Source: Alteromonas sp. ASW11-130
Lineage (GTDB): Bacteria; Pseudomonadota; Gammaproteobacteria; Enterobacterales; Alteromonadaceae
Length of the DNA: 64,000 bases
Direction of reading: 5' to 3'
Assembly (NCBI RefSeq): GCF_026183735.1
Contig: NZ_JAPFRE010000041.1
Location: 1-64,000, forward strand
Of this stretch, positions 62,264 to 64,000 are shown piece by piece (position 1 is the stretch's first letter; every line of letters begins with the position of its first letter). The notes below the pieces were generated by a model. That model worked only from the letters and a program-made list of their open reading frames with translations. It did no database searches and had not been told where the DNA came from. The position numbers and the translations under genes are program-made.

Positions 62264-64000
62264 ATGTCCGCAATTAATTCCATTTTTCGGGAAGGAGAAA
62301 ACTGTTGGGTGACTAGTCAAGTGGCTCATGCAGCTCCTTTGATAGATGGAGCAGACTACTATCGCGCACTGCATTCCTCAATCGTTAAAGCGAAGCACAG
62401 TATCTTTATCGTCGGATGGGACATTGATAGTCGCATCCGCTTACTGCATGGTGAAGACGAAAAACATGCTAAGGCGCCTTCAGTAATCAGTGATTTGCTC
62501 AAATGGAAAGCTGAGCAAAACCCTGATATTAAAATTTACTTACTCCGTTGGGATTCGTCATTAGCCTTTTTTTCCAGCCGCGAAATGTGGGCTAAAGAAG
62601 TGTGGGAAGAAAAAACCCCTGAGAATGTTGCGACCGAATTGGATGACACCATTCCCATGGGGGGGAGTCAGCATCAAAAAATTGCGTTGATTGATGATGA
62701 AATAGTTTTCTCTGGTGGTATGGATGTGTCCACTCACCGGTGGGATACGCGAGACCATCCTGTGGTATCCGAAGATCGCAAGGGGCCGGATGGGCCATAT
62801 ACCCCCCTTCACGATGTTCAAATGGTATCTTGTGGGCCCGTAGTCAAAGAATTTAGCAATCTTGTCCGCTGGCGCTGGGCGCGGGTGTCTGAGCAAAAAT
62901 CTGTAGATATCAACGAAAATGCTATTACTGATATTGATGCAGACACGCCTGATACATGGCCGGATGGTGTAGAATCCTGGATGCACAAGTGTGATTGCGC
63001 GCTCGCCAGGACCATTCCTTTTATGGATGATGCAGAGCCTGTGCAGGAAGTACGCAAAATGCTACTCGATCTTATTTCGCAAGCAGAGCGCGTTATTTAT
63101 ATTGAGAATCAGTTTACTAGCCGCGTAGAAATAGCCGAGGCGTTAAACAAACGCTTGCGCGAGCGTCCTGACTTGAACGTTATTGTGGTGAGTTCCTATG
63201 AGCCTAAGGGCAAGTTTGAGTGTGAAGCATTTTGGGCTGGCCGAATAGATTTTAAACAAGCGCTTGAAAAGGACATCGATCCTGAACGCATAATTATGAC
63301 CTATTCATCCATTGAAGATATCAAAGGAAGAAAGGCTTATAAACGAATTCATTCGAAAGTGATGAGTATTGACGATAAGTATCTGGTCATTGGTTCTTCC
63401 AATATAAGTAACCGATCCATGACGTTAGATACCGAACTGGATACTGTTTTATTTGGCAACAGCGAGCATAATCGCAAAGCTATTGCGCGGGTACGAGATG
63501 ACTTATTAGCTGAACATACCGGTCGCGACGTCGAGAGCACCGCTGAGATAATGCGAGGCGAAAATCCCGCTCAGGGACTAATCCATGGTCAGATAGCTCA
63601 TGGCTATGTGCTGACAGAAGTTCGAGACGAAGTGTTTACCGACCAGTCTGGTAAAAATTTTTTCAAAGCACTTTCCGACCCGGAAGAACCCCTTATTCCA
63701 GCTATTGAAGTCGCCAGCGAGAAGATTCCTCCGTTGCGAAATCCGCGCCGCCGTACAATTATGATTTTACTGGGTGTACTGGCACTCGCCGCTTTTGGTG
63801 GAGCGATTTGGTATGCCAGCCATTCCATTCCGTGGCTCAATGCAGAAAATATTAATGGCTTTCTAGAAAAAAGTCGGGGCACCTATTTTGCACTTCCAAC
63901 TGTACTGATGGTGTACGTTGTAGGAGGTTTTCTTTTCTTCCCTGTAACTGTTTTGTCGCTCGCGGTGGCGGCGATTTTTGGCCCGATATGGGGACCTATA
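62264..64000 (+). CDS. Phospholipase D-like protein fused to VTT/TVP38 membrane domain (3' end outside window)
   Basis: 579 codons before the window ends. ATG 62264 follows AAAGGAGG at ideal spacing. Two HKD motifs: H137-x-K139 (QHQKIALIDDEIVFSGG) and H363-x-K365 (IHSKVMSIDDKYLVIGSSN), with the usual SGGMDVS and SNISNRS continuations, which make a PLD-type active site. From about residue 490 a linker leads to a membrane helix (TIMILLGVLALAAFGGAIW) and the start of a VTT/SNARE-associated (DedA-like) domain (GGFLFFPVTVLSLAVAAIFG). Such fusions are thought to act as phospholipases or cardiolipin synthases. C-terminus not seen. Confidence 0.9.
   Translation, partial: MSAINSIFREGENCWVTSQVAHAAPLIDGADYYRALHSSIVKAKHSIFIVGWDIDSRIRLLHGEDEKHAKAPSVISDLLKWKAEQNPDIKIYLLRWDSSLAFFSSREMWAKEVWEEKTPENVATELDDTIPMGGSQHQKIALIDDEIVFSGGMDVSTHRWDTRDHPVVSEDRKGPDGPYTPLHDVQMVSCGPVVKEFSNLVRWRWARVSEQKSVDINENAITDIDADTPDTWPDGVESWMHKCDCALARTIPFMDDAEPVQEVRKMLLDLISQAERVIYIENQFTSRVEIAEALNKRLRERPDLNVIVVSSYEPKGKFECEAFWAGRIDFKQALEKDIDPERIIMTYSSIEDIKGRKAYKRIHSKVMSIDDKYLVIGSSNISNRSMTLDTELDTVLFGNSEHNRKAIARVRDDLLAEHTGRDVESTAEIMRGENPAQGLIHGQIAHGYVLTEVRDEVFTDQSGKNFFKALSDPEEPLIPAIEVASEKIPPLRNPRRRTIMILLGVLALAAFGGAIWYASHSIPWLNAENINGFLEKSRGTYFALPTVLMVYVVGGFLFFPVTVLSLAVAAIFGPIWGPI

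Overview
The window looks like a chromosomal segment of a marine gammaproteobacterium of the Alteromonadaceae (Alteromonas or a near relative). This is inferred from gene content and moderate GC, not from a marker gene: no rRNA or tRNA is seen. Typical signs are three large TonB-dependent receptors, three flavin 'tryptophan halogenase' proteins linked to TonB receptors, secreted peptidases, PEP-CTERM-type proteins and many degraded insertion sequences.

Layout. 1-1105: IS256-family end inside a decayed IS3 element. 1209-5112: M13 lipoprotein peptidase, an orphan ParB-like protein beside a perfect palindrome, and a small unknown gene. 5383-7965: an IS3 remnant, a nearly complete IS3 element and an alpha/beta hydrolase that has lost its N-terminus to it. 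8066-13739 (minus): heavy-metal RND efflux operon without an outer-membrane factor. 13997-28173: a peptidoglycan-fragment (muropeptide) scavenging locus. Its first operon has a DUF819 permease, an NlpC/P60 peptidase and an L-Ala-D/L-Glu epimerase. Its second has a TonB receptor, a flavin halogenase-like enzyme, an amidase fused to a dead beta-lactamase fold, an active serine hydrolase and MurQ, faced by a MurR-like RpiR regulator. 28762-30132: NhaC-type antiporter. 30615-31186: two tiny double-glycine-leader peptides and a small membrane protein, a candidate bacteriocin/immunity locus. 31233-39066 (minus): TonB receptor, halogenase, SapC, JmjC-like cupin, halogenase, with a LacI-type operator upstream.

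39569-48968 is a looser accessory region: single-domain response regulator, two exosortase-type (PEP-CTERM) proteins, a 2OG-Fe(II) oxygenase, IS debris, a doubly broken IS30 element, a beta-lactamase-family hydrolase and an M28 peptidase. 48965-50658 is umuDC with a near-perfect LexA box. Next come an MscS channel (50812-52137) and a Fur-box-controlled iron locus (52238-58557: DUF4856 lipoprotein, imelysin, FecA-like receptor, membrane fatty-acid-hydroxylase-family protein). The right end has an outer-membrane beta-barrel, a GGDEF cyclase, a 13-residue-repeat protein and a phospholipase D-VTT fusion running off the window.

The most interesting parts are the complete-looking muropeptide pathway with a shared operator-like palindrome, the unreported-looking GG-leader peptide pair next to a halogenase/hydroxylase cluster, and the orphan ParB with its own palindrome. 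All functions are inferred by reading motifs; no database search was run.
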